64,000 bases of DNA from positions 248,001 to 312,000 of the forward strand of contig JADLZK010005872.1 of NCBI GenBank assembly GCA_015847255.1, read 5' to 3'. This DNA is from Hyparrhenia diplandra (taxonomy: Eukaryota; Streptophyta; Magnoliopsida; Poales; Poaceae). Under the pieces are notes generated by a model. That model saw only the letters and a program-made list of their open reading frames with translations, did no database searches and was not told where the DNA came from. Below, piece by piece: positions 35,076-47,313 of this stretch (positions within the stretch are counted from its first letter, which is position 1; every line of letters begins with the position of its first letter). Both the position numbers and the translations under genes were made by a program.

Positions 35076-35490
35076 AGGTCTCAAGTGTGCTTTGTTTGTA
35101 GCCTAGGCGCTGGAAAACCCTCTCACGCACCAAGCTCCTCCACTCCATCGTCCCCTCGATCCCCTGCAGAAGAAGCACACGACAAGCTAGGCGACGGTGA
35201 GCCCTGGCCTTCCCACTTGTTTATCTTGGATCTGCCGGCCGGACTTGCAGACCTCATCTGTATAAAGCTACAGATGATGTTTGGTTTTGTGTCTGCGTAC
35301 TGAGATGTACTGCATGTTGAATTACTCGTCCTCGTTTGAAGCTACTGAATTTAAAGCCTCGTCCTCGTTTCAACAGAGAGTTTGTGGCCTTGTTTCATTC
35401 TTCCTTGGACTGAAATTATCTAGCTGTTGCAAAGTAGTAGTATATACATATGTTGATTGATCTGCTCGATCAGCGCGCAGGACGGGACCC

Positions 35491-36178
35491 ATGGCTGCCA
35501 AGAAGGCTGCTCCGCTTCCCCTGTTCGCCGTCGCCGTGTCCGTGGAGAAGAAGAAGATGAAGAAGCAGCAGCATGCGTTCCTCCCCGGTGTGCGAGATGT
35601 CATAAAGTGGGCGCTCTTCCAGGCCGGCGCCGTCGCCATCACCTTCGCCTACGCCCTCATCGTCACCAGCATCAGCCACACGGCCCACACGGACCCGGTT
35701 AGTCATCGACGATACTGATAATTAAGCCACAGCTAGCTGCACACACAATCGATCCATCTCACGCGCGGCCTGTTGGTGCATGCGTCTAGCCATCGTCGCT
35801 GCTGCCGCGCCCCGTCACCGAGCCCGAGGAGGTGACGGACGCCGAGATCCACACCGTCCTCATGACCGCGATGCTGTGGTTCGTGTGCGTCGTGTCCCAG
35901 ATGGCCGCCGGGCGCTGGCGCTGCTGCTTCCACGCCACCGCCTTCGCCTCGCCTATGCCGCGCTCGTGGCCACCACCGCCGGCCACTTCATCCGGGCTGG
36001 ACTGTACGTCATGATGTTCGTCGCCCCGGGAGTTTTCAGCTTCTGGAACGGCCTCAACACCGTGGGCTTCTTCGTCATCGCGGTGGGCGACCTCCTCTGT
36101 TTCCTAGGGCTCATCCTCCGTGGAGGGGAGGAGGGACGGTGCCGTCGGTGCGGTAAGGAAGTCGATCAAGCCAGCTAG
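35491..36178 (+). CDS. Gene A: four-pass small membrane protein, two coding exons, one frameshift
   Basis: A leader exon ends at the GTGAGC donor (35197) and the leader intron runs to 35480 (CAG). The ATG at 35491 lies in ACCCATGG. Coding exon 1 (35491-35697, 69 codons) has a lysine-rich N-terminus (VEKKKMKKQQ) and one membrane segment (about residues 39-61). A 92-base phase-0 intron (GT 35698, AG 35789) leads to exon 2 (from 35790), which starts PSSLLPR, then TDAE and a second segment containing MLWFVCVVSQ. At 35910-35912 a GGG replaces the GGGG of gene D and shifts the frame. Past it, two more segments and GDLLCFLGLILRGGEE follow to the stop at 36178. Family and function unknown. The frameshift may be real or a consensus error. 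Confidence 0.6.
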
Positions 36179-36179
36179 C

Positions 36180-37100
36180 TATTCTTCTACCTTGGAATCC
36201 ATATGCAAGCTCTGGATGTGCTTGCATCCATCTAGTAATAATTTGGTACATCGATCACCTATCGACTCTTTTCATCTCAGTTTCCATCTTTCTTAATTAT
36301 CTGTATGGATGTTTGGATTGTGGTGTGTGCTGACAGTGTTACCACATGGACTTTTATTAGTTTTTGTTGGTGGAATAAATAGCTAAATTTGATCTTAGTA
36401 CCCTTCACCAAGTTAATAATGATGCATCTTGCCTCATCTGCTCTTCTTTTGCCTATGTGCGCATATAGTATATTGCTTATTATTGAATCTAAAATTTGGA
36501 GGGATGCTTTGAGCGGTCCCAACCAAAAAATTATGAAATTAGTTTCATTCCACAGCAATCAAGATTACACCAAGAAATCATATATTCACACTAGATATTT
36601 TTTCACATTTTTTTCCCAATCACATATTAATTAGTTTTCATCTTGGTTATCGCATACACTTAGTTTCTTGTATAAGAAACTATTTCCTTCTATCTTCCTT
36701 ACCTCAAGTGACACATCATCATTTTGCTTTGTTAGCACTCTAATTAATGGCATAGAAACCACCTAATTTGTGGATTAGTACTGTCCTTAATACTCTAGCT
36801 GGCCTAGTAATTTCCAATAATGTGCATCGACCTTTTTGGTTGGTCACACTTTGCATATGCATGTGTAGAGATCACTCATTTCCAGAGGCCTAGACTGCAA
36901 ATATGTTTTTCAAAGGTTGGTCAAAACCTAGCCGCGCGCGAGGCACACTGACGCTTTTCCCGGGTGGGTATGGTGACTTCGACGCCAAGTCGCCATGGAC
37001 AGTTTCACTGAAACAGTTTCATCGGACTGCGCTTTTGTTTGGACGATCGATCGATGTGGAGCAGGTTAGGTTGATGATGTGTCATGTGATGCGAGCGAGT
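36180..37100. other. Intergenic, no gene seen
   Basis: A/T-rich 3' flank of gene A. Frames of 81-107 aa are unsupported. No repeat with terminal features was found. A T run (37132-37145) interrupts the duplicated block that starts near 37107. Confidence 0.5.
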
Positions 37101-37106
37101 CGATCA

Positions 37107-37830
37107 TGGTGTGCACAACCGACGGACCACGTTTTTTTTTTTTTTGTATGTGTACTAAAGCTAGCTAGTGAACAATTGCCACGCATGCATGCATGGTTGC
37201 ATGTATATGTGCCGCCTGATGAATAGCAATCAGAATAGCTTGTTGAATCATCTCCAAGCTTCATCTCCGGATCGATCGTGTAATAATTAATCATCGTGAT
37301 TGCATACTCAGCTTCATCTCTAGAAAGGAGAAAAAGAAATTGCTGCGAAACAGCTAGCTTCTAAATTCTGAATATATTGAATTGGTTCACTCTTGAAAAT
37401 ATTAAAAGAAAAGAATTTGCTATGAAACATCATTGTTTTTATCAATGCTGAATATATTCATGCATGCAATTATCGTGTGCAAATAAACGGGCGGTGCAGA
37501 CCTGGTAGCTTAGTGCTGATGATTCCACAATGATCGATCCACAGCCAGCTAGCTGGCTACGTACTACTAGTACTTAGCTTGATGTGTCATCATCGTTCTG
37601 GTCTGTGACGTGCAACCAATATAGTGACGCACTTTAGGCACGCATTTGGTAAGACAAGATACTGAGACTCTGGCCCATGGCCAATGTACTGTATGTTTTA
37701 CCGATAACAGGCTGGTTTAGTCAGTGTGGCTGAGTTTCCACCAAGTTTCGTGCTTTTTAATGCAAGATTTTATAGAAATTTGGTCACAAAAACTTGGTGT
37801 ATTTCACAGCGGGGGTGGGGGGGGGGGTGA
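37107..37830. repeat. Segmental-duplication block, matching 31853-32700
   Basis: Partner of the earlier block, starting ACAACCGACGGACCACGTTT and ending GGTGTATTTCACAG. It contains a T14 run and ends at a G-rich simple tract (GGGGGTGGGGGGGGGG, 37811-37828) and then (TA)n at about 37868-37888. Confidence 0.75.
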
Positions 37831-38834
37831 AATCATTTTTGGCTATATAGCTTATGCTCGATCTCTCTATCATATATATATATATATAGACATGGTGCGT
37901 ATCTCTGTACATAATAAAAACTATGTGTGTATATATATATATCCAGAAAAAAAGGCCCAAATAACTTACAATTTGGATAAAAGAGAGTAGACTATAACAT
38001 TTTTTTAATTTTTCTTTTTTTGCATCTCAAAACTCAAGAGTGTGTTTTTATAGCGTGTTTACGTTGATGTGAACTTACATGAAATGCATCAAGAATTTCA
38101 AAGATCTCTCACAAAAGACTGCAGTAAGAATGTGAACCAAGTATATCGTGTAATGCATGTGTGTGTGCGCAACTGATCGATATTTCACAGTTTTTGATTG
38201 GTTTTTCAACGGATCCGAGATGGATGTGGCGTGGGTCATGCACAAGGATCACTAGATCATTTTTTTTTTTTGTGTAGGGCAAAAGCATGATAGAAGAGTT
38301 AATTAGCAGAGAAAAGATGGACCTTGCCGTGCAGAGTTGTTTTCAGGCTCCACTTGCCTTCCCAGATAGGGATACTGAGAGTGAGAGCAGCAGGGTATAC
38401 GTACTATACACTTCACATGCATCCATAGTAGCACCTTAATTATACATGCAGAGCCGCAATAATTTGGTTCACACTTGGAACTATCTAAAAGAAACGAAAT
38501 TGAAGTGAAACATCTGATTGATTTTAATTTTATCAATGTTTGAATCCATGCAATGATCGAAATAAACGGACTCTACCTGATCTGATACTAATTTAGTGCT
38601 GGCAATGCATGATCCACCCACCCCTGGTGGCCCTGTGCTATACACACAGTAACGTGTAATAATGTGGCTATACTACCTGATCGATGAAAAACATTCATCC
38701 AGAGTGGTGGGTGCTAGGAAAAGCTTACGGTGCCGGAAATGGAACGGCCGGTGCACAGTGCACACACAGCAGCTAGCCTGAAATGACAGGAATCATGGCG
38801 CTCAGACTTTGGCGACGTATACGTCAGTGTGTTA

Positions 38835-39200
38835 GGGCGGAAAGTGTGCATGAGAGTGGACAAGCAGTCACAAGTGATGAAATTGAACGTCGAGATGACC
38901 ATGCATGGGATCACATCACATGCATGCATGGTAACATTTACATTTTTACGTACCGTGTCGTTCCTGCCTCTCTGATCTCTCTCCTCTCTGAGTCTGAACA
39001 TAGTACTCGAGAAAATTAAATGACATATATAAAGGATTGAATTAGACTCTGCGCGGTGGATCGACACGTTTTGCTGCACGACGCGTTGCTCGGCTACCTC
39101 TCTCTTTCACTCTCGCTGCTCTCTCTGTTGTAGCTGGAGAGCCCTGATGAGGAGCAAGCTCCATCCCATCATCCATCGTCGTCGTCGACCATTTCTGATG
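38835..39200 (+). promoter_or_regulatory. Orphan promoter-like module P2
   Basis: It contains GTCACAAGTGATGAAATTGAACG, ATCACATGCATGCATGGTAACA, TCTGAGTCTGAACATAG, GGATCGACACGTTTTGCTGC, TTGCTCGGCTACCTCTC and GAGCAAGCTCCATCCCATC, the last being leader-exon sequence of the family. The CTACTTCAAGTAG palindrome is lost. No coding exon follows. After 39210 the sequence is unrelated. This is a module copy without its gene. Confidence 0.55.
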
Positions 39201-39791
39201 GAGAGAAAGATAGAGAGAGGCAGAGATATGGCAATGCGCTGCATATGCATACATGCATGACCATGCACCTTACATGTACCAGCCTCCAATCCACGCTGTG
39301 GCCTACGACCAAAAAAGTGAAAGAAATAGGGAGTCACGCTGCACACAGCATGAGGGCTGTCTGACTGCTGGAGTGTGCTGGTTGAGTCCTGATGGGGCTG
39401 ATCAGCGGGGCCTACGCGCTCTCGATAGGTGCTCGCTCTTGCGATGCTAGCTGGGATCACATGCATGCTACATCGGTTCTCCTAGTACTAGTAGTAGTAG
39501 GACGTGACAATTTTGTGTGCCTTCTAATACGCACAGACATACTATATATATGAACCTGATCAATTATGGAGACCAGCTGATGTTCTTTACAAACCTCCAA
39601 AGATGATCCACCATTGAGTAATGATCCTACCAGCTGTGCTCTGTTGTAGAACTGATGAACTACCAGTTGGAAAGCCCTCGAAGGGCCGGCTCAAGCCCAT
39701 CCACAAGTTTTGAACTGAACTATACTAGTATATATCACGTACGTGTGTGTGCAACATTTCTTTAGCTGTTTTGAATTGGTTTATGGCTTTA

Positions 39792-40083
39792 GAGCACTCA
39801 CAATGCAGACTCTATCATAGTTTCTATCCTCATTTATTACCCCTCTATTTATTGCTTTTTTTACTGATGTGGCGCTGTATTTATTGAAGAGAGAGAGGAA
39901 AAACACAAAAAACCAAGTCTAACTAAGAAACCAAATTTTCACGCAAACCAAGACAATCAAGTAAGAGTGACAAGTGGATCATGTGACATCATACATGATA
40001 GAAAATTGCATTGTGAAAGATAGTTTCTTAACACAATGTCAAGACTATAGAAACCATAATAGTTTCTAACATTGTGAGTGCCC
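39792..40083. mobile_element. Tourist-like MITE (PIF/Harbinger)
   Basis: The ends GAGCACTCACAATG and CATTGTGAGTGCCC are inverted repeats, flanked by the target duplication TTA at 39789-39791 and 40084-40086. At 292 bases with no ORF it has the size and TTA target of Tourist elements, which are moved by PIF/Harbinger transposases. Confidence 0.85.
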
Positions 40084-40479
40084 TTATGCACGAGAAGATG
40101 CATGTGACGTGTTGGTCGTGCGTGCATCATTCATCATTTATTGGAAAGCCCTCACACAAGAACTACTTGTTCATTTCATATTATAATCAGTTTGAATTTT
40201 TACCACAAGTTTTACCACTCACCTTATTAAAAGATTAGAAACATATTTAAATTTAAGTCAATCTTAAATAAATTTTATTAATAAAGAATGCCACAACAAA
40301 AAAATAATATTTTGCATAAATACTTAAATAAGATAGTCGGTTAAACTACGTTAGAAAAAAATCAAAAGAACTATAATTTGAAATGAATGTGTAGTAGATA
40401 GAACAAACATATATATGTTACTACGTGAGTGTTATGGGCAGAAGCACCCGGCCGCGGCAAGACGCTCATCACCATACAA

Positions 40480-40735
40480 GTGATGAAAATGTACGTCGAG
40501 ATTACTGGGGATCACATGCATGCATGGTAACATTTACTCACATTTTTACATCTACTGTATCGCCTACCTGCCTCCTCTCTCTCTGAACATAATCAACAAA
40601 GGCCATGTACGTATGCATGCGTTCGATCGTAGGTCGACACGTCGCGATTCATAGGCCCCACCCGACGCGGCATCGCCTTTGCTGCTCGCGTTGCCCGGCT
40701 ACTTCAAGTAGTCCATGACCAAGAGTCCATGACCG
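40480..40735 (+). promoter_or_regulatory. Promoter-like module P3, upstream of gene B
   Basis: It has GATCACATGCATGCATGGTAAC, CTCTCTGAACATAATCAA, TAGGTCGACACGTCGCGATTC, ACGCGGCATCGCCTTTGCTG and CTACTTCAAGTAG (40699-40711). The family leader exon follows, ending at the GTGAGC donor at 40873. Confidence 0.55.
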
Positions 40736-41181
40736 ACCAAGAGCCAGGCCGGAGACCTCTGTGCACTGTGCCCCAGCGAGCTGAGCTCCATCCCATCATC
40801 CATCGTCGTCCCCGGCTGGCTCCCCGGCCTCTCGCTGGCTCAGCAAGATCTGCAGAAGAAGCTAGCGACTCGGTGAGCCCCCTCGCGCTCAGTCCCCCTC
40901 CCCGGCCTCTTCTTATCTTCTTCCCTTCCAGTCCCAGACTGCATATTTTAATTCGTCTACGTACTGAGATCTACTACATCCATGTCGATTGAAGTTTGGA
41001 TTTTGGAACATATTCTAAAGACTACTGAAATTATATTTAAATCTTGTGTCAACAGACTGCATGCATACTGGTCTTTTTCCTTAGACTGAAACTTAAGCTG
41101 CATGTTTTAAGCTTCTTATTACTTGCATGCATGCATCTCTTTTTAAGCAGCTAGCAAAGCTTGGACGAGGACGACCCGGCA

Positions 41182-41864
41182 ATGGCTGATAAGAGGGCGG
41201 CGAAGACGGCAGCAGTTCTTCCGCTGTCCGTGTCGGAGAAGATGAAGAAGGCGCGCGTGGCTCCTCCACTCCATGTCATTCTGTGGGCGCTCCTCGTCCC
41301 CGACGTCAGAGAAGTCATTCTGTGGTCGCTTCTCCACGCCGGTATCATCCCCTTGTCCTTCGCCATCGGCAACGCCTACTACATGCTCATCACCACCACC
41401 TTCAGCCACCACCAGGTATATGATACACAAATCCTCAAATCAATCGAACGATCACACGCACCTCTAGTTAGCTTCCTGTACGTTATTCTTATTCATGTTG
41501 CGGCTGCAGGCGTCGGGGGCTTCTGCCATCCGTCGTGGCGTTGACGGACGCCGAGGTCACCGTGGCATGTGCCCTCATGGACGGGATGCTCTGGTGCGCG
41601 GCGCCCCAGGCGGCCGCTGCGGCGGTGGCCCTGATGCTTCCACGCCGCCACCGCCGCCTGCGCCTTATTCTTGCCTACGCGGCGCTCTTGGCCACCTTGG
41701 CCAGCCACTGCATGTTGACTGGCGAGATCCGCATCTACGGCGCCGCCAAACTGGGGGTCCTGGGCCTTTACTTCAGGACCGTCGGCACCGCGGCCATCTT
41801 CATCGTTGGGGTGGTCGACCTCCTCTGCTTCCTGGGCCTCGTCCTCCGCGGAGGGGAGGAGTAG
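41182..41864 (+). CDS. Gene B: four-pass small membrane protein, one-base shift at the start of exon 2
   Basis: The leader intron runs from 40873 to about 41150. The ATG is at 41182. Exon 1 (41182-41415, 78 codons) has a basic N-terminus, SVSEKMKKAR, and a 12-residue in-frame tandem duplication (VILWALL...VILWSLL) ahead of the first membrane segment. The 94-base intron (GT 41416, AG 41509) is phase 0, as in A and E. Exon 2 enters one base out of frame: a GGGGG at 41515-41519 puts it off, and with GGGG it would read ASGLLPSVVALTDAE, matching the other members. The rest (MLWC, three membrane segments, DLLCFLGLVLRGGEE) is intact to the stop at 41864. Function unknown. Confidence 0.6.
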
Positions 41865-42890
41865 GAAACCCGAGCTAGCTGATCTAGCTATCGTGAGACA
41901 TCCATACAGCACGCTGTATGTGCATCCATCGTCTGGTACTGATGTTAATTCGCCTACATTCTAGTAGTGATGTGTGTCCATGTTCATGCCAAGGATCTAG
42001 CTCGGTAGCTCGATCATATATATGGCCGGGGAGAAATGCATGGGATCCAATAAGAGTTATCTGATGTCGATTACTGATCGATGGAGTGTGTGCCTTAGTC
42101 GTAGCTAGCTAAGCTTGTGTGTGATCTAGTAGTGTGTAGTGTTAATCGGATAGATCACTTACCGTACCTGGGGGACTATGGTCTGATCGATTCAAATACA
42201 TTAGTATTGATTGTGAACAGTTAAGCTAATAGTACTCCTACTCCTCCCCTCCGCGGAGGACGTATGAAGTCTTTGATTTGATGTGTGTATTATTGGGCCT
42301 TTTTTTCTCTATATGATCATCGGTTATAATTACTACCATATATGCTTTTTAGAGCCAGCTTCGACATAACATTGCTGGTGATTTATTTTACTAGTACAAT
42401 TTTTATATATGCATCATATGAATGATGCGCTCATGTTGTTTCATGTGTGTGTGTAGTGCTGTGCAGTATGCACTGACAACATCTATGTATTTCCTTTAAT
42501 ATCTTGCTGTGGTATCAGGGAAAATATAGATATGGAGATGGAGGAATATGTTTTATGTACACCCCACTCCACTTCATGTTAAATTATTGTACTATCTTTC
42601 TTTGAATAAATCAACTTTTATAGATATCTTAAGTCATAAATTTGGTGAAGTTTATTAAAAGGAGCACAAATGAGAATATTATTTAATAATACTAGTATGT
42701 CATTTCACAAATGAGCTTTGGTTTGGAAATCTCTATGTATTTCCTATAATGTGTAATGATGTGACTACTACATGAGTCGACGAAACATTCATGTAGAGTG
42801 GTGGGTGCTAGGAAAAGCTTACTGTGCTGGAAATGGAAAAGTTTACTGTGCCATTTACTCACTGTAGGAAAAGCTTGCTGTGCTGGAAAT
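41865..42890. other. 3' flank of gene B, no gene seen
   Basis: A/T-rich sequence with GATCGA and AGCTAG words. GGAAAAGCTTACTGTGCTGGAAATGGA near 42812 is partly repeated at about 42847-42892 and also occurs at 34690 and 38716, as part of the upstream sequence of the family modules. No ORF of note. Confidence 0.5.
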
Positions 42891-42894
42891 GGAA

Positions 42895-43505
42895 AGTGTG
42901 CATGAAATTGGAAATGCATGTCACGGCCGGGGCTGGTGAGATGCAGTTGTTGAGATGCATGATCATGAGATCACACAGTATATATCACATTCACATGCGC
43001 GCTGCTCAATATGTGACATTATTTACGTTTTTACATCTATACCGTAATAGTACTATATATTGACATTTCACATGCATGCATTCTGACATTTATTTATTTT
43101 TTTTAATTACAATCTACCGTGTTTGATAGCCGATCCGTCTGAGGCTGGTTGGTTTCACGTCTTGTGGTAAAGTTTTTTTTTTTTTGGTTGTCTCCATAGG
43201 TGAGATTGTTGTTTTTATTTTGCTTGTTCTTTCTGAAATGCTTGTTCTCTGTCAATTAATATGTCCCCAACATATATACTCTAATTGTTGATTTATTGTA
43301 TTTTTAAAAACTACAATACTACGCACTTGCCTCCTCCTTCTCTCTCTCAATATACCCTAATCAAGAAGATGGTAAAGGAACCATTGCGCTCAGACTCTTT
43401 GCGATAAGCGCGTCCACACGTTGCGGGTGTTGGGGGCCCACCCCACGCTGCATCGCCTTTGTTGTGTGTTCTTGGACTCGATGAGCAACATTGTACTCTC
43501 GAGTT
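42895..43505 (+). promoter_or_regulatory. Orphan promoter-like module P4, split
   Basis: The RY part (GTGTGCATGAAATTGG, GATCATGAGATCACACAG, TTTTTACATCTATACCG) is at 42895-43060. The downstream part (TCTCTCTCAATATACCCTAATCAAGAA, GTCCACACGTTGCGGG, CCCCACGCTGCATCGCC, TTTGTTGTGTG) is at 43340-43470. The T-rich 43090-43320 between them has no counterpart in the other modules and may be an insertion. No leader exon or gene follows. Confidence 0.45.
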
Positions 43506-43559
43506 ATAGTCCAACAACCAGCTGGAGCGCTTCTTCTACTATATAAGTTGTCATCGTGC

Positions 43560-44830
43560 ATTTTGGTCTGTGATGCGTTGAATTAACTTCAGTGACACCA
43601 TATACATGCACATATTTGGTAAGATGGGATGCGGTCTCATATCGTCCCACCATAATGTTTTGCTGAAACAGATTGCACTACATTATTATTGGCCGGTGGG
43701 GATGTGAGTTTCCACGAAGCTTCGTGCTTTCTGGATTCTATTTTCTTTTGACAAAATTTTCGTGTCTCGAAAGTGTCCTCGCAGGATTCACAAAAGTTCA
43801 ACAATGCAACAATGTTATTAACTAAGTACATGCTCATTTTTAGCAAACTAACTAATTAAGTATGTTTGTCACTTGCATTGTGTGCAGATAGGTTAATTAA
43901 TACAAGTAATTAAGCTAAGGTGTATATTTGGGAATGTTATAGATTTATTACTGGAAGCAAGTGGCAGAAATGCATGTATATGGTATAAATTAGAGATGTT
44001 ACAGGATTATTCTACCTGCTTGTCTGGTCCAGCTTTCAAGTGTACATAATCTGGACCCTATATATATGTTGCTCACCAGTCGTATGAGCTATTGATGTCG
44101 TTTTCTTCAACACCGCAAGTATTTGTTATATTGATAAGATTCATAGCCAAATGGTTGTAGCTTCCAGCTGTATGTACAAGTGAAACGCCAAATAAGACTG
44201 AAAAGCAAGTTTTGATCCTAGTTTTATGTATTGGCCAAGATTGTTCAACAAAATTATTTCCTCAACATGAGCTCCTCTCTTGCTTCGTCCCAAACTATAA
44301 ATCATTCTAGACCCTAAACCTAAACCCGGCAAAAGCAAATAAAACCTAGAATGGGCAGAACAAAAAAGAACATACAACTACAGACGCTTGGGTTGGGCCA
44401 TAAACACACAACGAACTCGAAACTCAAGAGAAGAAGGAAAACAACTCTGAACGGTCGAAATGGGGCCGCCTCCGAACCACAGGCCAAAGCTCAGCATAGA
44501 ACAGACGCTCGGCCGCCTCCGAACCACCACGTCAAGCCGATCACCACGTACATTGAACCAGAGTCGTTAATTAGGATGAAAACACCGACGTGACTATGTG
44601 TGTCGTCGTTGCGGACACTGTCCCACACCTTGGCACCGTAGGCCGCTGCCGAGCAGGGGCAATTAAATGGTCGTGGTCCATCACAAGCCATAGTTTCCTC
44701 TTGTGCTTGCCAAGCCAACCCATAGGGACAGAGAGCCAGAGCCCAGAGATGATGTATAGGGTAATGCACTCACATGCATGCATGCATGTACCTAATTACA
44801 TATACTTGCATACAGACCTCACGTGTACCG
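43560..44830. repeat. Segmental-duplication block, matching 33360-34400
   Basis: Same order of landmarks as the partner block. It continues through GTGCACACAGCTAGCATGGTGCCATTTAT (near 44852) into the site where the second RT-less retroposon inserted. The corresponding site in the partner (34745-34775) is empty. Confidence 0.7.
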
Positions 44831-44913
44831 CTAGCTAAAATGGAACGGCTGGTGCACACAGCTAGCATGGTGCCATTTATACTAACTGCATCATCGTGGA
44901 TGATATGCATTTT

Positions 44914-46749
44914 TTTTTAGAAGGGGCGGCAAAAGCTTTGCCGCGATTTCTATTAGACGAAAAAAAGAAAAGGCAAGTGCCAGCCCAGTTTTTTGACTGG
45001 AAACCGGGCCAGAAAAACCATACAAATGAGGAGGGTACCCTACTCCCCAAGCACACTTAGGTACCAAACAATTCAACTCGCGCTACAATTAGCGCCCCAC
45101 TCAACACGACCTTAGGGGAGTGTTTCACTCCACCTACTACTGGGATCCCCAACTCAACTAACACGACGCGGAAGGGAGCAAAGATATACAAAGAAGGGAC
45201 CTCTCGGTTGGATTGGGTCGTCAACACGAGGCTCCAAACTCCGCCCGCTCGGTCGGATTGGGACGTCGACACGAGCCACCACTCAGAAAGGCTCCAAGAA
45301 AAAATAAAACAAAAACACACAACGTGACACCACCACCACCGGGGAGAGAAGCCGACAGACCATCTGTCAAACTGCGCCCGTCATGCCGCCTAACGATGAG
45401 CCAAAGCTCGCTGCAAGTTCGAGCATCCAACTGAAACTCCTCCACCATGAGGCCATCGCCCCTAAGCTGCACACCCACAATCGCCGATCCCCCCAGCACC
45501 AGCCAGCGTCGCCGAAAGTCCGTCGCGGAACAAGGAAACCACCGATCCCGGCAACTCTGCGCGTGGGGGCCTCGCCTCACCCACCGCCTCACTCCACTGC
45601 CGGGACTCGGATATGTCGAAACCACTTTCGAGAGAGCACCACTTCCGCTCAGCCGGCACCGAGATCACCACCACCATGCGCGCCAGCTCGGGACCTCCAG
45701 CACCCATGGGCCCTCTGCACCTCGGCCGACACGGACCGTGTGCACCACCCGGCTAAACGCCTGGGGCGACACCACCCGGCCGACCACCACCCCTGCCACA
45801 AACCGAGTGGGTCTCAAGATGCGGCGCCTCAAGGAGGAACGACGCCCAGTGGCGCCCGCCGTCGCCGTCCACAGGGGGACTGGGTTTTCACCCCCGAGAA
45901 TCCCAAGCTGCAAGGACATGGATGCCCACAATGGTGCCCCCGCGGGGAGACGCCCAAGGCCGCCGCCACCATTGTCACCGGACCAGAGCGGTAGTGAGGC
46001 TTTCGCCCGTCGACACCATGCCTGCCGCACACGCTCGGCCGTACCAGAGTACGCTCCCCACCACACCTCGCCGCTACGGAAAAAAGCCCGGCACCACCCA
46101 AGGAACCACCACGGCACCACGAAAGCACGGAGGCCCCAGCCCCCACCAAGGGGACGCTGCACCAAGTTTGCAGACGCGGAGGGTAGGAGGAGCGGCAGCC
46201 ATCTTACCTCCTCCAATCGCTGCGCAAACCCCCTCCGGCCCCCATCAGCGCCAAGTCGAAGTAGGCGGGACCGGCGGCCGCCAGCGATGGCCGTCGTCGA
46301 CGCCCCCCGCCGGCCCGCGGTGACGCAGCACACCCGCCGCCCGGCTTTGCGGGGGACCGCGTCGGCCGCCTCCAGCGCCCGGCCATGGCTGCCGTCACCG
46401 CCACCCAGCTCAAGGCGAAACCCAGCACAACCGCGCCCCGGACGCACCACCACCGGATCCGGCGGGCGCCGCTGATCCCGGCGGCGAGCTCGCCGCTGCG
46501 GGGGCGCCCACCGAGGAACTCCAAGGGCCATGGCGGCCGTGCCCGCCCAGAACCGCCGGAGAAGAGAGGGGAAGCCACGCCGCCACCCTCCCCACGGTCC
46601 GCGCTGAGTTCCGTCGGTCCGCTCGGTGGCGGCGCGGGGCGGGGGAAGCCCGGACTTGAGGGGCGGCGGCGGCTAGGGGTTGTGTCGCCCGCCGTCGCCC
46701 AAGACGGAGGGACGCGGCGTCGTTTTTGCTTTTCCTGTGTGCGGATATT
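44914..46749 (-). mobile_element. Non-LTR retroposon without RT (copy 2)
   Basis: The target duplication ATGATATGCATTTT is at about 44900-44913 and 46750-46763. The poly(A) tail is the T run at 44911-44918, then AGAAGGGGCGGCAAAAGC as in copy 1. Its 5' end (right) has CCCCTAGCCGCCGCCG on the minus strand. The body aligns with copy 1 in the first kilobase from the tail. Long G/C-rich frames (minus 46531-45665, 288 aa; plus 45447-46475, 342 aa) overlap on opposite strands and have no RT or endonuclease motif. The duplicate unit at 34.75 kb lacks the insertion, which confirms the boundaries. Confidence 0.87.
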
Positions 46750-46794
46750 ATGATATGCATTTTCAAATCGTCTTTCCCAGTCTCCGATAGATAT

Positions 46795-47075
46795 GGAAAG
46801 TGTGCACAAAAATGGACATGTCACGGGTGATGCAGTTGTTGATCGAGATGCATGATCATGACATATGACAGTAGTATATGTATGGTGACATTATTTACGT
46901 GCTGCTTGGCCTGCTGCATATGGTGACATTATTTACGTTTTACACCTACGGTAATATACACATTTCACACATCGCCTTTGCTGTGTGTTGGGGCCCAACC
47001 CCACGCGGCATCACCAGTACTAGCTGTGTGTTGACCGTTGTTTGGCGTTCCCTACAAGTAGTAGTAGTCCATGAG
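46795..47075 (+). promoter_or_regulatory. Promoter-like module P5, upstream of gene C
   Basis: ATGGAAAGTGTGCACAAAA, GATGCATGATCATGACA, CTGCTTGGCCTGCTGCATATGG, CCCCACGCGGCATCACC and CCCTACAAGTAGTAGTAGTCCATGAGCG are in the order seen in P1, its closest relative. A leader exon follows, ending at the donor at 47216. Confidence 0.5.
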
Positions 47076-47313
47076 CGCTGAAGTCTCCTCAGTCTCGGTG
47101 CTTTGCGGTACACCAAGCTAGGCGACGCACCAAGCTCCTCCAGTCCACCGTCCCCGCGCTTGCTCTGCCTCCATCCCCTGCAGAAGAAGAGCACGCCAAG
47201 CTAGGCGACGCGACGGTGAGCCCCAGCCTTCCCGGCCACCTGATCTGCCGGCCGGACTTCCGGTACGTCGTCGTCTGTAAACTTGTGTCTGCGTACTGAG
47301 CATCTCTCCTAGC

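Noticed and set aside
45447..46531. Long overlapping frames of 342 aa (plus) and 288 aa (minus)
   Set aside because: They lie on opposite strands of the same G/C-rich retroposon, have no known motif, and are not conserved as frames in the sister copy at 29.6-31.8 kb.
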